Below, piece by piece: positions 16,238-25,947 of a stretch of DNA of 64,000 bases. A program made the translations under genes and the position numbers. Position 1 is the first letter of the stretch, and every line of letters starts with the position of its first letter. A model generated the notes under the pieces. That model was not told the DNA's origin and did no database searches. It was given only the letters and a program-made list of their open reading frames with translations. The stretch is from Nonomuraea sp. SYSU D8015. GTDB taxonomy: Bacteria; Actinomycetota; Actinomycetes; Streptosporangiales; Streptosporangiaceae. The DNA is taken from NCBI RefSeq assembly GCF_008065375.1, contig NZ_VJYI01000006.1:124001-188000 (forward strand), given 5' to 3'.

Positions 16238-17433
16238 CCTGGAGCGGCGGGGACCTGAGTTTCCGGCTCGACCCGGAGGACGAGATCACCGGAAAGGCCT
16301 CCGACGAGCATCCCGTCAAGCTGGCCACCAACTCCTGCTCGATCGGCGGCGTCCCCGACGACGCACACCCCGACCTCATCGCGGTCGCGGCCTGGACGGT
16401 GGTCGCGCCGTGGACCCGCCGCCGCGTCTCGTTCGACCGGGCCGTCTCCGCCGAGGTCGCCGCCGCGCTTCACGACGGCTGGGGCGTCGAGGCCGGACCC
16501 GTCGGAGCGCAGCCGCGGCAGGCCGGGCGCACGCTCGCGATCTCGTACAGCGGCGGCGCCGACTCCGTGGCCGCGGCCACGATCCACCCGGAGGCGCCCT
16601 TCGTGCACTTCCAGCGGGTGTCGCATCCGCGCGTCCCCAACCGGTGGCCGCACTACCGGTCCGACGTGCTGGCCAGGCTCGCCGCCACGACCGGGCGGGA
16701 GGTGACCACGGTCACGTCCGATCTGGAGTTCACGCTCGCCGAGCCCCGCCCCGGCTACCCCGAGCACCACGCGGTGGCGGCGGGCGCGCTGCTCCTCGCC
16801 GACCAGCTGGACCTCGGCGGTCTCGGCTTCGGCTACGAGCTGGGCTCACGCTGGCTGGGCGGCGACCGCTACCTGCACCGCTACACCCCGGACAACCCCA
16901 TGTGGGCCCCGCACGGCAAGTGGGGGAGGCTGTTCGCCACGGCCGGTGTGCACCTGGTACTCCCCGTCGGCGGGGTCAGCGAGGCGATCACCATGCGCGT
17001 GGCCCTGGAGTCCGAGCTCAGGGGCCACGTCCGCTGGTGCCTGCGCGGCACCGACGGGCCGTGCCGTACGTGCGGGAAGTGTCTGTACAAAGAGCTCATC
17101 CAGGCCGCCGTCGAACGCCGCCCCCTCGACACCCCCATCACCGCCGACCGCCCGGTCGCCCGCAAGTGGCTCGGGAAACCGCCTTATGGCGGCCAGGAGA
17201 TGATCGAGTACGCGCTCGCGCGCGTTCCGGGCATCGAGAACACGCTCTTCGCCCCGGCGCTCGACTACTTCGAGGCCACCGAGGAGTCCACGAGCTGGCT
17301 CGACCACTGCTATCCGCCGGCGATCGACGAGATCCCGGAGCGGTGGCGCGAGCAGGCGGCCGGGTTCATGACGGCCCACGTCGGCTTCATGACCGAGGAC
17401 GAGGCCCGCCGGGTGGAGACATGGGGCTCCTGA
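16228..17433 (+). CDS. PP-loop ATPase-like protein (DUF6395-like)
   Basis: A 401-residue protein with an ATP-pyrophosphatase P-loop LAISYSGGADSVAAA near residues 103-117 (SGGxDS) and a compact cysteine cluster WCLRGTDGPCRTCGKCLYKE near 270-289 (C-x7-C-x2-C-x2-C) that looks zinc-binding, as in ExsB/QueC-like enzymes. The nearest family I can name is DUF6395, which I associate with actinobacterial cell-surface glycan clusters; no glycosyltransferase is present here. The start is the GTG at 16228, inside the last codons of the coiled-coil gene. The probable chemistry is adenylation of a carbonyl or carboxyl followed by nucleophilic attack. The substrate is unknown. Confidence 0.7.
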   Translation: MRVTWSGGDLSFRLDPEDEITGKASDEHPVKLATNSCSIGGVPDDAHPDLIAVAAWTVVAPWTRRRVSFDRAVSAEVAAALHDGWGVEAGPVGAQPRQAGRTLAISYSGGADSVAAATIHPEAPFVHFQRVSHPRVPNRWPHYRSDVLARLAATTGREVTTVTSDLEFTLAEPRPGYPEHHAVAAGALLLADQLDLGGLGFGYELGSRWLGGDRYLHRYTPDNPMWAPHGKWGRLFATAGVHLVLPVGGVSEAITMRVALESELRGHVRWCLRGTDGPCRTCGKCLYKELIQAAVERRPLDTPITADRPVARKWLGKPPYGGQEMIEYALARVPGIENTLFAPALDYFEATEESTSWLDHCYPPAIDEIPERWREQAAGFMTAHVGFMTEDEARRVETWGS

Positions 17434-17467
17434 CCCCGGGGTCCGAGCTAGCTGAGGAGCTTGGTGC

Positions 17468-18310
17468 GTGAAGGTTTACCTGTCGGTGGACATGGAGGGC
17501 GTGACGGGGCTGACCGACCCCGAGGAGATGCACGCCGGCAAGCGCGGCTACGAGCGTGGTTGCGAGCTGATGACCGCAGACGCCAACGCGGCCGTCGAGG
17601 GAGCGTTCGCCGCGGGGGCGACCAGCGTGCTGGTCAACGACGCCCACGGCTCCACCAAGAACCTCCGGATCGACCTGCTGGACCGTCGGGCCACCCTCAT
17701 CCGCGGGCCGGGCAAGGCGCAGCGGATGGCGCAAGGGCTCGACGGGTCCTTCCAGGCCGCCTGTTTCGTCGGCTATCACGCCCGGGCGGGCGTGCCGGAC
17801 GGCGTGCTCAACCACACCTGGATGGGCAAGGAGATCCAGAACGTCTACCTCAACGGCGAGCTGTGCGGCGAGACGCGGCTCGTCGCGGCGTGCGCCGGGT
17901 TCCACGGCGTGCCGGTGGTGCTGGTCACCGGGGACGAGGCGGTCGGTGAAGAGGCGCGTGAGGTGCTCGGCGATGTCGAGACGGTCGCGGTGAAGAAGGG
18001 GATCGACAAGTTCTCGGCCGAGCTGCTGCCGCCGAGCGTCGCCCAGGGTCGTATCCGTGAGGCCACGGCTCGGGCCCTCGGGCGGTTGACGGACTTCACG
18101 CCGTACCGGCTGGCGGCGCCGTACACGCTCGGAGTGGAGTGGAACTCGACCGCCATCGCCGCCGCCGTGGCGCTGATCCCCGGCGTGAAGTCGGTCGGTC
18201 CGCGTCACATCGAGTTCACCACCGACGACTTCACCCAGATCATGGCCCTGTTCGGCATCTTCGCCACCATCGGCGGCCAGATCGCCTGCGGCAGCGGCCC
18301 GTACGGCTGA
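17468..18310 (+). CDS. M55 family D-aminopeptidase (DppA-like)
   Basis: A 280-residue zinc peptidase of family M55. The N-terminus MKVYLSVDMEGVTG carries the metal ligands Asp8 and Glu10 of the DppA numbering, and VNDAHGS and GYHAR contain the expected histidines. Family members cleave short D-Ala-containing peptides, so roles in peptidoglycan peptide recycling or D-peptide use are likely. GAGGAG lies about 8 bp before the GTG start. It follows the PP-loop gene by 34 bp and may be co-transcribed. It has no signal peptide and is probably cytoplasmic. Confidence 0.88.
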   Translation: MKVYLSVDMEGVTGLTDPEEMHAGKRGYERGCELMTADANAAVEGAFAAGATSVLVNDAHGSTKNLRIDLLDRRATLIRGPGKAQRMAQGLDGSFQAACFVGYHARAGVPDGVLNHTWMGKEIQNVYLNGELCGETRLVAACAGFHGVPVVLVTGDEAVGEEAREVLGDVETVAVKKGIDKFSAELLPPSVAQGRIREATARALGRLTDFTPYRLAAPYTLGVEWNSTAIAAAVALIPGVKSVGPRHIEFTTDDFTQIMALFGIFATIGGQIACGSGPYG

Positions 18311-18543
18311 CGGCACGGGGATGGCGATGACGATGAGATGGGAAGACGGCGGGAGACCGCCCACCCGTGGGCTCTCGCGCCCGTCCTGCGTGTCCCCGCC
18401 CCAACCGCCATCGCCCCTGACCGCCCGGCACCGCCGCCCCGGCGGGCGGGGGTGTGGGCGACCGGTGAGCCGGAGGTGAGCATCGTTTGGTGGATCGGTC
18501 GTGTGGCGGGTCGGTGTGGGAGCGGGAGTAGGGAGCGGGTGAC

Positions 18544-20094
18544 GTGGAAAGGGCGGCGCTGACTCGGCGGGGGTTGCTCGTCGGCATCGGGGCGGTGGGT
18601 GGCGCGGGCGCCATGTACGCCGCCATGGGCGCCCTGGGCCTGGCGCCGTCCGAGCAGGACAAGCAGTTCGCGCCCCCCAGGCCGGGCGACTTCAGCCTGC
18701 GCGGGAAGGCGGCGGCCAAGGTCGTGATCCTGGGCGCGGGCGTCGCCGGCCTGACCGCCGCGTACGAGCTGGGCAAGGCCGGCTACGACTGCACCCTCCT
18801 GGAGGCCAGGGAGAAGGCCGGCGGCAGGAACCTGACGTTGCGCGGCGGCGACCGGCTCCCCGAGCTGAACGGCCCCACCCAGGAGGCGAAGTTCGGCGAG
18901 GGCGTCTACTTCAACGCGGGCCCGGCCCGGATCGCCCCGTGGATGGTGACCCTGGACTACTGCCGCGAGCTGGGCATCCCCATCGAGACGTTCGTCAATC
19001 ACAACGCCTCCGCCTACGTCCACACCAACGGCCGCACCGTACGGGCCCGCACCGCCAGAGCCGACATGTACGGATATGTCGCAGAACTTCTCGCCAAAGC
19101 CACAAATATCGGCGCGCTCGACAAGACCATCACCAAGGACGACCAGGACCGCCTCCTCGAGTTCCTCCGGAGGTTCGGCGACCTGGGCCCCAAGCTGGAG
19201 TACGAGGGCTCCAACCGCCGCGGTTTCGTGAAATTTCCGGCGTTAGACACCGGCACTCCCCTCGACCCCCCGGCCTCCCTCCGCCAGGTCCTCGCCGCCG
19301 GAACCGGCCGCGCCATCACCAACGACTTCGGCTACGACATGGCCACCCCCATGTTCCAGCCGGTCGGCGGCATGGACGCGATCGTCGCCAAGCTCACCGA
19401 GGCCGTCGGCCAGGACCGCATCAGGACGGGCGCCAAGGTCACCAAGATCACGATGCTCGACGACGGCGTCGAGGTCGTCTGGGACGGCGGCAGCATGACG
19501 GCCGACTACTGCATCGCCACCCTCCCGCCCCACCTCCTCGCCGAGATCCCGCACAACCTCGGCGCCCAGGTCACCGCCGCGCTCGGGACCCCGGTCCCGA
19601 TCGCGGCCGGCAAGATCGGCCTGGAGTACGGCAGGCGCTGGTGGGAGCTGGAGGACCGCATCTACGGCGGCGCGACCGAGACGGACCTGGACCTCACCCA
19701 TATCTGGTACCCGTCCCACGGGTACCACTCCGAACGCGGCGTCATCGTCGGCTACTACAACACCGACCGCCACGCGGAGCTGTACGGCGCCCTCACTCCG
19801 GAGGACCGCAGACGCCGGGCCCTCACCCAGGGCAAGAAGATCCACGGTGAGAAGTACCGCCAGAACCTGCTGTCCAGCGTCTCCATCGCGTGGGAGCGCC
19901 AGCCCCACATCCAGGGAGCGTGGGTACGCTGGCCCGCCTTTGATTCGTCCTTCACTCTTCTGCAACGCCCTGCCGGAAGGGTTTACTTCGCGGGCGACTG
20001 GCTCACCCACCTGATCGCCTGGCAGGCGGGGGCCATGGAGTCCGCCCGCGGCGCCGTCACCCTGCTGCATCAACGCGTGCTGCAGTCCCCGTGA
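18544..20094 (+). CDS. Flavin monoamine oxidase family protein with Tat-type leader
   Basis: A 516-residue FAD-dependent amine oxidase. The N-terminus contains a twin-arginine sequence (LTRRGLLVGIGAVGGAGA) followed by a hydrophobic stretch, which suggests export of the folded flavoprotein. The FAD dinucleotide motif is VVILGAGVAGLTAAYELGKA (residues ~59-78), followed by LLEAREKAGGRN. The C-terminal FAD signature is GRVYFAGDWLTHLIAWQAGA. Family members oxidise primary amines or L-amino acids and release peroxide and ammonia. The GTG start follows a GGGAG. A 232-bp gap without a recognisable gene precedes it. Confidence 0.87.
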   Translation: MERAALTRRGLLVGIGAVGGAGAMYAAMGALGLAPSEQDKQFAPPRPGDFSLRGKAAAKVVILGAGVAGLTAAYELGKAGYDCTLLEAREKAGGRNLTLRGGDRLPELNGPTQEAKFGEGVYFNAGPARIAPWMVTLDYCRELGIPIETFVNHNASAYVHTNGRTVRARTARADMYGYVAELLAKATNIGALDKTITKDDQDRLLEFLRRFGDLGPKLEYEGSNRRGFVKFPALDTGTPLDPPASLRQVLAAGTGRAITNDFGYDMATPMFQPVGGMDAIVAKLTEAVGQDRIRTGAKVTKITMLDDGVEVVWDGGSMTADYCIATLPPHLLAEIPHNLGAQVTAALGTPVPIAAGKIGLEYGRRWWELEDRIYGGATETDLDLTHIWYPSHGYHSERGVIVGYYNTDRHAELYGALTPEDRRRRALTQGKKIHGEKYRQNLLSSVSIAWERQPHIQGAWVRWPAFDSSFTLLQRPAGRVYFAGDWLTHLIAWQAGAMESARGAVTLLHQRVLQSP

Positions 20095-20155
20095 CGTCGC
20101 TCGCTGCTTCCAGGACCGCAATAAGGTTCTGGGAGAAGCGGATCGAGGAGATGGG

Positions 20156-20668
20156 ATGACGTTGCACTGGGTTCCCGCGACCGAACGCACCGACCTGCTG
20201 GCTGATCCGGTGGCCCTCGCCGTGCGCAACATGGAGGGCGTCGAGGTGGCCGAGATCGATCCCGATCTCGCGGACACCGCGGCGTTCTGCGAGCACTACG
20301 GCGAGCGGCTCGACGAGTCGGCCAACTGCGTGGTCGTGGCGGCGAGAAGGGGCGGCGAGACGCGTTACGCCGCCTGCATGGTGCTCGCGACGATGCGAGT
20401 CGACGTGAACGGCGTGGTACGCAGACATCTCGACGCCCGGAAGGCGAGCTTCGCGCCGATGGCCGACGCGGTGGAGCTGACCGGGATGGAGTACGGCGGC
20501 ATCACGCCTCTCGGCCTGCCCGACGACTGGCCGATCCTGGTCGACACGCATGTCGCCGAGCACCCGAGGGTGGTGATCGGAAGCGGTGTGCGCAGGTCGA
20601 AGCTCGCCGTCTCCGGCGCCGCGCTGGCCGGACTGAAGCGCGCCGAAGTCCTGGCCCTGGCAAACTGA
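20156..20668 (+). CDS. YbaK/EbsC-type aminoacyl-tRNA deacylase
   Basis: A 170-residue protein of the YbaK/ProX superfamily, which hydrolyses mischarged aminoacyl-tRNAs. Characteristic segments are NCVVVAARRGGETRYAACMV, RRHLDARKASFAPMADA and GMEYGGITPLGLPDDWPILV, the last holding the conserved GGxxPxG-like loop. GTGVRRSKL-like sequence near the C-terminus (GSGVRRSKLAVSGAAL) completes the fold. A GAGGAG ribosome site precedes the ATG. Which mischarged tRNA it edits cannot be told from sequence alone. Confidence 0.82.
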   Translation: MTLHWVPATERTDLLADPVALAVRNMEGVEVAEIDPDLADTAAFCEHYGERLDESANCVVVAARRGGETRYAACMVLATMRVDVNGVVRRHLDARKASFAPMADAVELTGMEYGGITPLGLPDDWPILVDTHVAEHPRVVIGSGVRRSKLAVSGAALAGLKRAEVLALAN

Positions 20669-20789
20669 GGCCGATTCGAGACCGTTGGATGGGAAACCGA
20701 TGGGGCCATCGTGGACGTTGTACGAGTGGGAATGTGGCCTCATGGTTCATCTCGTGGGCGGGGATTAAGCCGGTATGGTGCTTCATGCC

Positions 20790-22802
20790 ATGAACGATGA
20801 CCGACTAGGCCCTTACCGGCTGCTCAGGCGGCTCGGTGAAGGCGGGATGGGCGTTGTCCACCTCGCTGTCGACCCGCAGGGGCGGCAGGTGGCGGTCAAG
20901 GTCCTGCGCGGAGAGGTCGCCGGCGACGAGGTCGCCAGGCGGCGGCTTTCGCGCGAGGTCGAGACCATGCGCCGGGTCCGGAGCAAATACATCGCCGAGG
21001 TCGTCGACGCCGACGTAACCGGTCATCGTCCCTACATCGTCACCCGTTTCGTCCCGGGCCGTCCGCTCGACGAGATCGTCAAGGACGACGGGCCGCTCGA
21101 CCTGCCCGCGCTGATCAGGGTCGCGCACGGGGTGGCGTCCGCGCTGGCCGCCGTGCACTCGGTGGGGGTCATCCACCGCGATCTCAAGCCGGGCAACGTC
21201 ATGATCCTCGACGGCGAGCCGGTTCTCATCGACTTCGGCATCGCGCAGGCGGTCGACGCGACACGGCTGACGCAGACGGGCATGTTCATCGGCACCCCCG
21301 GTTACCTCGCGCCCGAGATCATCGAGGGGCAGGAGGCGGGGCCCGAGGTCGACATCCACGCGTGGGCGGGCACGCTGCTGTTCGCGGCGACCGGCCAGCC
21401 GCCCTTCGGCAAGGGCACGCTGGAGATGATCTTCTACAACATCACCGCCGGCAAGGCCGACGTCAGCGCCGCCCCGGCGGAGTTGCAGCCGCTGCTCAAG
21501 TCGGCCTTCCAGCGCAACCCGGCCAAGCGTCCCAAGGCCGCCGAGCTGGCCGAGCAGACCGCCAGGATGCTCCCCGCGCCGCCGCCGGGCACACCCGACG
21601 AGATCTCGACCGTGCCGCGCCCGGACGGCCAGGCGCCGAGCCGGCTGCCCCCGCGGGTGACGGACAAGCCGTCCTATGACATCTCGACGCCGCCGGTCAC
21701 GCCCAGGCGGCTGATCGAAGGCCAGGAGCCGCAGCCCGTCGCGCCCCCGCAGGACCAGCCGTACGTCTCGCTGCTGCCCAACCAGGGTGACCCGTGGCCG
21801 ACCCGCAGGGTGACGCCCGAGGAGCTGCGCCAGATCCAGCGTGAGGGCGCGGCGGTGCCGCCCAGCCAGCCCTGGCCGCACCACCAGGCAAACAGCCACC
21901 CGGCCCCGGCCCCGCACGGCGAGGCCGACGTGCCGACCAGACGCGTACGCCCCGACTCGCCCGACTACGGCAGGCTCAACGCGAGCCCCGACGTCGGGCG
22001 CCCCACGCCCGGCGTGCCGCTTCCAGGGCCGATGGGCCACGGAGCGGTCGGTCCGGTCCCCGAGACGCCCGACTACGGCCAGCCGGGCCCCACCCCGGTC
22101 CAGCCGCCTCCTTACATCCCGGCGCAGCCTCAATATCCGCCGGACCCGAGGACCAAGCGGGAGCCGTACATCCCGGCCTCCGCGCCGGGCAAGGTGCTGC
22201 AGCGTTCCAAGGCGTACGGCGTCGCGGGCGCGATGCTGCTCGTCATCATGATCGTGGCGGCCGTGCTCGCGCCCGTGATCGTGGCCGCCGTGGCGATCCC
22301 GTTCGCGGTGCTGCTGCGCGCGGCCGATCTGGCGCAGCCCCAGCTGACGGCCCGCCGGGCCGCGGGGGCGGCGGCGCTCGACGTGATCAGGGTGTTCGCC
22401 TACCCGGCCGCGCTGGCCAGGTCCGTGGGCATCACGCTGGCCCTGGTGCTCTACGCGGTCATCCTGGGGCTGCCGGTGACGCTGCTGCTCACGGTGGTGG
22501 CCGGGGTGGACGCGTACTACGCCCTGGCCTGGGGTGCCGCCGTCGCGCTGTGGACCGTCTGCGCAGGTCCCGGAGTGGAGGGTCCCGGCAAGCAGATGCG
22601 CAGAACGCTCTCATCGCTCGTACCCTCGAGAACAGCGGCGATGGTTATGGCGGGAGTCTTCGCGGTGGGTGCCGCGCTCTCGCTGATCCCCGCTTACAGC
22701 ACGTTCGTGGACGAGCCGAAGGGGGAGGCCGTATGGACTCCGCTGAACGTCGATCCAGTGGTCGAGCAGCTCGAAGGACTGAGGGGGAACACCGGGGGAT
22801 GA
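20790..22802 (+). CDS. Membrane Ser/Thr protein kinase 1 of a three-gene array
   Basis: A 670-residue Hanks-type kinase. The kinase domain occupies residues ~8-265: glycine loop RLGEGGMGVVH, VAVKVL lysine, catalytic HRDLKPGN, IDFGIA (DFG) and GTPGYLAPE. A Pro-rich linker of about 190 residues follows, then several transmembrane helices (~475-650). No extracellular PASTA repeats are present, so it is not an orthologue of PknB. I use the ATG at 20790; an in-frame ATG at 20775 is equally possible, as neither has a clear ribosome site. The next kinase starts 16 bp downstream. Confidence 0.87.
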   Translation: MNDDRLGPYRLLRRLGEGGMGVVHLAVDPQGRQVAVKVLRGEVAGDEVARRRLSREVETMRRVRSKYIAEVVDADVTGHRPYIVTRFVPGRPLDEIVKDDGPLDLPALIRVAHGVASALAAVHSVGVIHRDLKPGNVMILDGEPVLIDFGIAQAVDATRLTQTGMFIGTPGYLAPEIIEGQEAGPEVDIHAWAGTLLFAATGQPPFGKGTLEMIFYNITAGKADVSAAPAELQPLLKSAFQRNPAKRPKAAELAEQTARMLPAPPPGTPDEISTVPRPDGQAPSRLPPRVTDKPSYDISTPPVTPRRLIEGQEPQPVAPPQDQPYVSLLPNQGDPWPTRRVTPEELRQIQREGAAVPPSQPWPHHQANSHPAPAPHGEADVPTRRVRPDSPDYGRLNASPDVGRPTPGVPLPGPMGHGAVGPVPETPDYGQPGPTPVQPPPYIPAQPQYPPDPRTKREPYIPASAPGKVLQRSKAYGVAGAMLLVIMIVAAVLAPVIVAAVAIPFAVLLRAADLAQPQLTARRAAGAAALDVIRVFAYPAALARSVGITLALVLYAVILGLPVTLLLTVVAGVDAYYALAWGAAVALWTVCAGPGVEGPGKQMRRTLSSLVPSRTAAMVMAGVFAVGAALSLIPAYSTFVDEPKGEAVWTPLNVDPVVEQLEGLRGNTGG

Positions 22803-22818
22803 CGCGGGGAAGGCGGCG

Positions 22819-24621
22819 ATGAGCACTCAAGCACCAGAACGCCTCGGCCCGTACCGGCTGGTCAGGAAGATCGGCGAGGGCGGCATGGGAGTCGTCCACC
22901 TCGGGCTCGACTCCGAGGGCCGCGAAGTCGCCATCAAGGTGCTCCACCCGCACGTGGCCGCCGACCTCAAGGCCCGCGACCGCCTCACCCGCGAGGTCGA
23001 GACCATGCGCCGGGTACGCAGCCCGCACGTGGCCGAGGTCATCGACGCCGAGCTCGTGGGCGGCCAGCCGTACGTCGTCACCCGCTTCGCGCCCGGTCGC
23101 ACGCTTGAGGACACCGTCCTGTCCGACGGCCCCCTCTCGGCGCGCGAGGTCATCAAGCTCGCCCAGGGGCTCTGCCAGGCGCTGGTGGCCATCCACGCCG
23201 CCGACGTGATCCACCGCGACTTCAAGCCGTCCAACGTCATGATGGTGGACGGCGAGCCGCTGGTCATCGACTTCGGCATCGCCCACCTGGTCAACGCCAC
23301 CCGGCTCACCCAGACCGGCATGTTCGTCGGCACGCCCGGCTACCTGGCGCCCGAGATCATCCGCGACTCCGACATCACCCAGGCGGCCGACGTGCACGCC
23401 CTGGCCTCGACGGTGTTCTTCGCCGCGACGGGGGCGCCGCCGTTCGGCACGGGAACGTTCGAAGCGGTCTGCTTCAACATCATGGAAGGGCGGGCGCAGC
23501 TCGACAAGGCGCCCGCGTGGCTGCGCGGCTGGCTCAGCCGGGCCCTCCAGGTCGACGCGGCCGCCCGGCCCGGCGCGCAGGAGCTGCTGCGGATGGCCAG
23601 GGCGCTCGACCCGGCGGTGACCACGTTCAACGAGACGTCGTTCGACGGCCCGACCGGCACCAAGCGCATGGGCACCGGCACGCGGGTCATGGAGTCCTAC
23701 GCCGACCTGCTGCCGCCGGTCGAATACGGCAAGCCCGCGCCGCCGAAGCGGCGCGAGGAACGGCCGCCGCCACCGCCGAAGCGGCGCGAAGAGCGGCCCC
23801 CGCCCTACGTGCCCGCCCCGATCTCGGCCCGGCCGCCGCGCCCCGACCAGCGGGTGGCCGGCTACCCGGCGCCGCCGAACTCGGCGCCGTCACAGGTCAG
23901 GCCTTACACTCCGCCGCCGGCGCCGGCGCCGCGCCAGTACACCCCGCCGGCCGAGCGCAAGAGATACCTGTTCGGCGCGCAGCTCACCGGGTTGCTGCTG
24001 CTGGTCACGCTGGTGGCGCTGACCGTCATGATGCCGGTCATGGTGGGCGCGGTGGCGATCGCGCTGGCGCTGGTGCTGCGGCTCGGCGAATACCTGTTCG
24101 GCGACCTGGTCAAGAGGCGCCAGGTCCGCGGGAGCAGCGCGGCCGACCCGCTGCTCGCCCTGGTCGGCACGCCGTGGGCGCTGGTGAAGTCCGCTTTGGT
24201 CACGGCGGTGCACGTGCCGCTGGCGCTGCTGTTCGGCGTGTGCGTGTGGGGCGTCCTGCACTGGCTGGGCGGGATGAGCTTCAACGTGGCGGCCTCCTAC
24301 GCGGCCGGGGCGTTCGCGGCCGGCCTGTTCGTGCTGCCCGGCGGCGGCGCGCCGCGCAAGGCCGTCACCCGCTCCCTCACGGGCGTGCTGCGCAGCCCGG
24401 GCGCGGCTCTGATCGCGGTCGTGCTGGTGGGCACGGCTGCGTTGTTCGCGGTGATGTTCGCGCTGGGACAGGACGCGGTGTGGTCGCCGTGGCGGGCGCC
24501 GGAGTCCGTCGTCAACGACCTGGCCAGCGATGCCAGGCAGAGCACGATCGGGCTGATCTCCGGGTTGATCGGCAGCCTGATGAACGATCTCGGGCTGGGA
24601 TTCCTGACCAACTGGTTCTGA
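22819..24621 (+). CDS. Membrane Ser/Thr protein kinase 2
   Basis: A 600-residue Hanks-type kinase closely similar to its upstream neighbour. Kinase landmarks are KIGEGGMGVVHLG, VAIKVLHPHVAADL, HRDFKPSN, IDFGIAH and GTPGYLAPEII within residues ~9-262. A Pro/Arg-rich linker includes two near-identical PPKRREERPPP units. Four or so membrane helices follow from about residue 385. The ATG at 22819 is preceded by GGGGAAGGCGG. Its lack of PASTA repeats and multi-helix C-terminus resemble kinase 1, which suggests duplication. Targets are unknown. Confidence 0.87.
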   Translation: MSTQAPERLGPYRLVRKIGEGGMGVVHLGLDSEGREVAIKVLHPHVAADLKARDRLTREVETMRRVRSPHVAEVIDAELVGGQPYVVTRFAPGRTLEDTVLSDGPLSAREVIKLAQGLCQALVAIHAADVIHRDFKPSNVMMVDGEPLVIDFGIAHLVNATRLTQTGMFVGTPGYLAPEIIRDSDITQAADVHALASTVFFAATGAPPFGTGTFEAVCFNIMEGRAQLDKAPAWLRGWLSRALQVDAAARPGAQELLRMARALDPAVTTFNETSFDGPTGTKRMGTGTRVMESYADLLPPVEYGKPAPPKRREERPPPPPKRREERPPPYVPAPISARPPRPDQRVAGYPAPPNSAPSQVRPYTPPPAPAPRQYTPPAERKRYLFGAQLTGLLLLVTLVALTVMMPVMVGAVAIALALVLRLGEYLFGDLVKRRQVRGSSAADPLLALVGTPWALVKSALVTAVHVPLALLFGVCVWGVLHWLGGMSFNVAASYAAGAFAAGLFVLPGGGAPRKAVTRSLTGVLRSPGAALIAVVLVGTAALFAVMFALGQDAVWSPWRAPESVVNDLASDARQSTIGLISGLIGSLMNDLGLGFLTNWF

Positions 24622-24656
24622 GTGTCCCCGCGAGCCCTCAGGGGGACAGTAGAGAT

Positions 24657-25853
24657 ATGAGCGAGCGCCTCGGCTCCTATGAGCTCCTTTCCCGGCTCGG
24701 GGCGGGCGGGTTCGGCGAGGTGCACCTCGCGCTCGACGGCGAGGGGCGCACGGTGGCGGTCAAGGTGCTGCACCCGCACGTCGCGGCCGACGGCGGCGCG
24801 CTCGCCCGGCTGGCGCGCGAGGTGGAGACCATGCGCCGGGTCGGCGGGCCGCACGTGGCCGAGGTGCTCGACGCCTCGCTGGAGGGCGCCAGGCCCTACC
24901 TCGTGACCCGATACGTCCAGGGCCGTCCCCTGAGCGCCGTGCCGGTGCCCGTCGAGGACCTGCGCAGGCTGGCCGCCGGGCTGGCCGACGCGCTGCTGGC
25001 CATGCACGAGGCCGGAGTGATCCACCGGGACCTCAAGCCGGCCAACGTGATCCTCGCCGAGGGCGACCCCGTCGTCATCGACTTCGGCATCGCCAGCGCG
25101 CTCGACTCGCTGTCGGTCACCGCCTCCGGGGCCGTGGTGGGCACACCCGGCTACCTGGCGCCCGAGGTGCTGGAGGGCCGGAGCGCGGGCGTGGAGGCCG
25201 ACGTGTTCTCCTTCGGGGCGACGCTGGCGTACGCGGCGACCGGGCGGCAGCCGTACGGGCAGGGGCCGGCCTCCGCGGTCGCCTACCGGGTGGTGCACCA
25301 CCCACCGGACCTGGCGGGCGTGCCCGACTGGCTGGAGCCGCTGTTACGGGACTGCCTGTCCACCGACCCGGCCGCCCGTCCCACGGCGGCGCAGATCTGC
25401 GCCCGGCTCGGGGTCGCCCACGTGCCGTCCCCACCGCGCCGCGCCACCCGTACGGCCGATGACATGGTCACCATGGAGTTGCGGCCGGCCAAGGAGCGGC
25501 ATCGCCGGTCGGTTGAGGAGTCCAGGGCCAGGCATCGGGAGAAGGTGCGCCGGCGCTGGATGATCGGATCGGGGCTGTTCGTGTCACTGCTGGCCGCCGC
25601 CGCGCGCGAGCCGTTGCCCGAGGTCGCGCTCTTCCTGCTGGCGGCGTACGCGCTGGCCGTGGTGTCGGACGCCGGCGTCGCGCTGTTCTCGCACAGCCCC
25701 TACCGGCGCATGCGCCTGATCACGGACCTGGTCAGCGTGGCCGGGGCTGTCGGACTCTGCTTCGGGCTGGCGGCGATGTTCAGCACGTTCACGCTCGCGT
25801 TGTTCGCGGGAACGGCGCTGGTGGTCGGGATCGTGTTCCTGTTGTCGGCCTGA
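24657..25853 (+). CDS. Membrane Ser/Thr protein kinase 3
   Basis: A 398-residue Hanks-type kinase, shorter than the two before it. The kinase domain covers residues ~6-255 (RLGAGGFGEVHLAL, VAVKVLHPHVAAD, HRDLKPAN, IDFGIAS, GTPGYLAPEVL). The linker is short and ends in a highly charged helix (KERHRRSVEESRARHREKVR), followed by about four membrane helices, arranged differently from kinases 1 and 2. The ATG at 24657 follows GGGGGAC. It lies 35 bp after kinase 2 and in the same direction. The etf operon follows after a 245-bp gap with its own promoter-like sequence. Confidence 0.86.
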   Translation: MSERLGSYELLSRLGAGGFGEVHLALDGEGRTVAVKVLHPHVAADGGALARLAREVETMRRVGGPHVAEVLDASLEGARPYLVTRYVQGRPLSAVPVPVEDLRRLAAGLADALLAMHEAGVIHRDLKPANVILAEGDPVVIDFGIASALDSLSVTASGAVVGTPGYLAPEVLEGRSAGVEADVFSFGATLAYAATGRQPYGQGPASAVAYRVVHHPPDLAGVPDWLEPLLRDCLSTDPAARPTAAQICARLGVAHVPSPPRRATRTADDMVTMELRPAKERHRRSVEESRARHREKVRRRWMIGSGLFVSLLAAAAREPLPEVALFLLAAYALAVVSDAGVALFSHSPYRRMRLITDLVSVAGAVGLCFGLAAMFSTFTLALFAGTALVVGIVFLLSA

Positions 25854-25947
25854 CCTGACGCCGACACGCTGCCGGCGTGACCCGGTTGGCCACCAACAGA
25901 ATGAAGCTCGGTATGGTGGCATGCGTGTCGTCCGCACTCCTGGCGGT

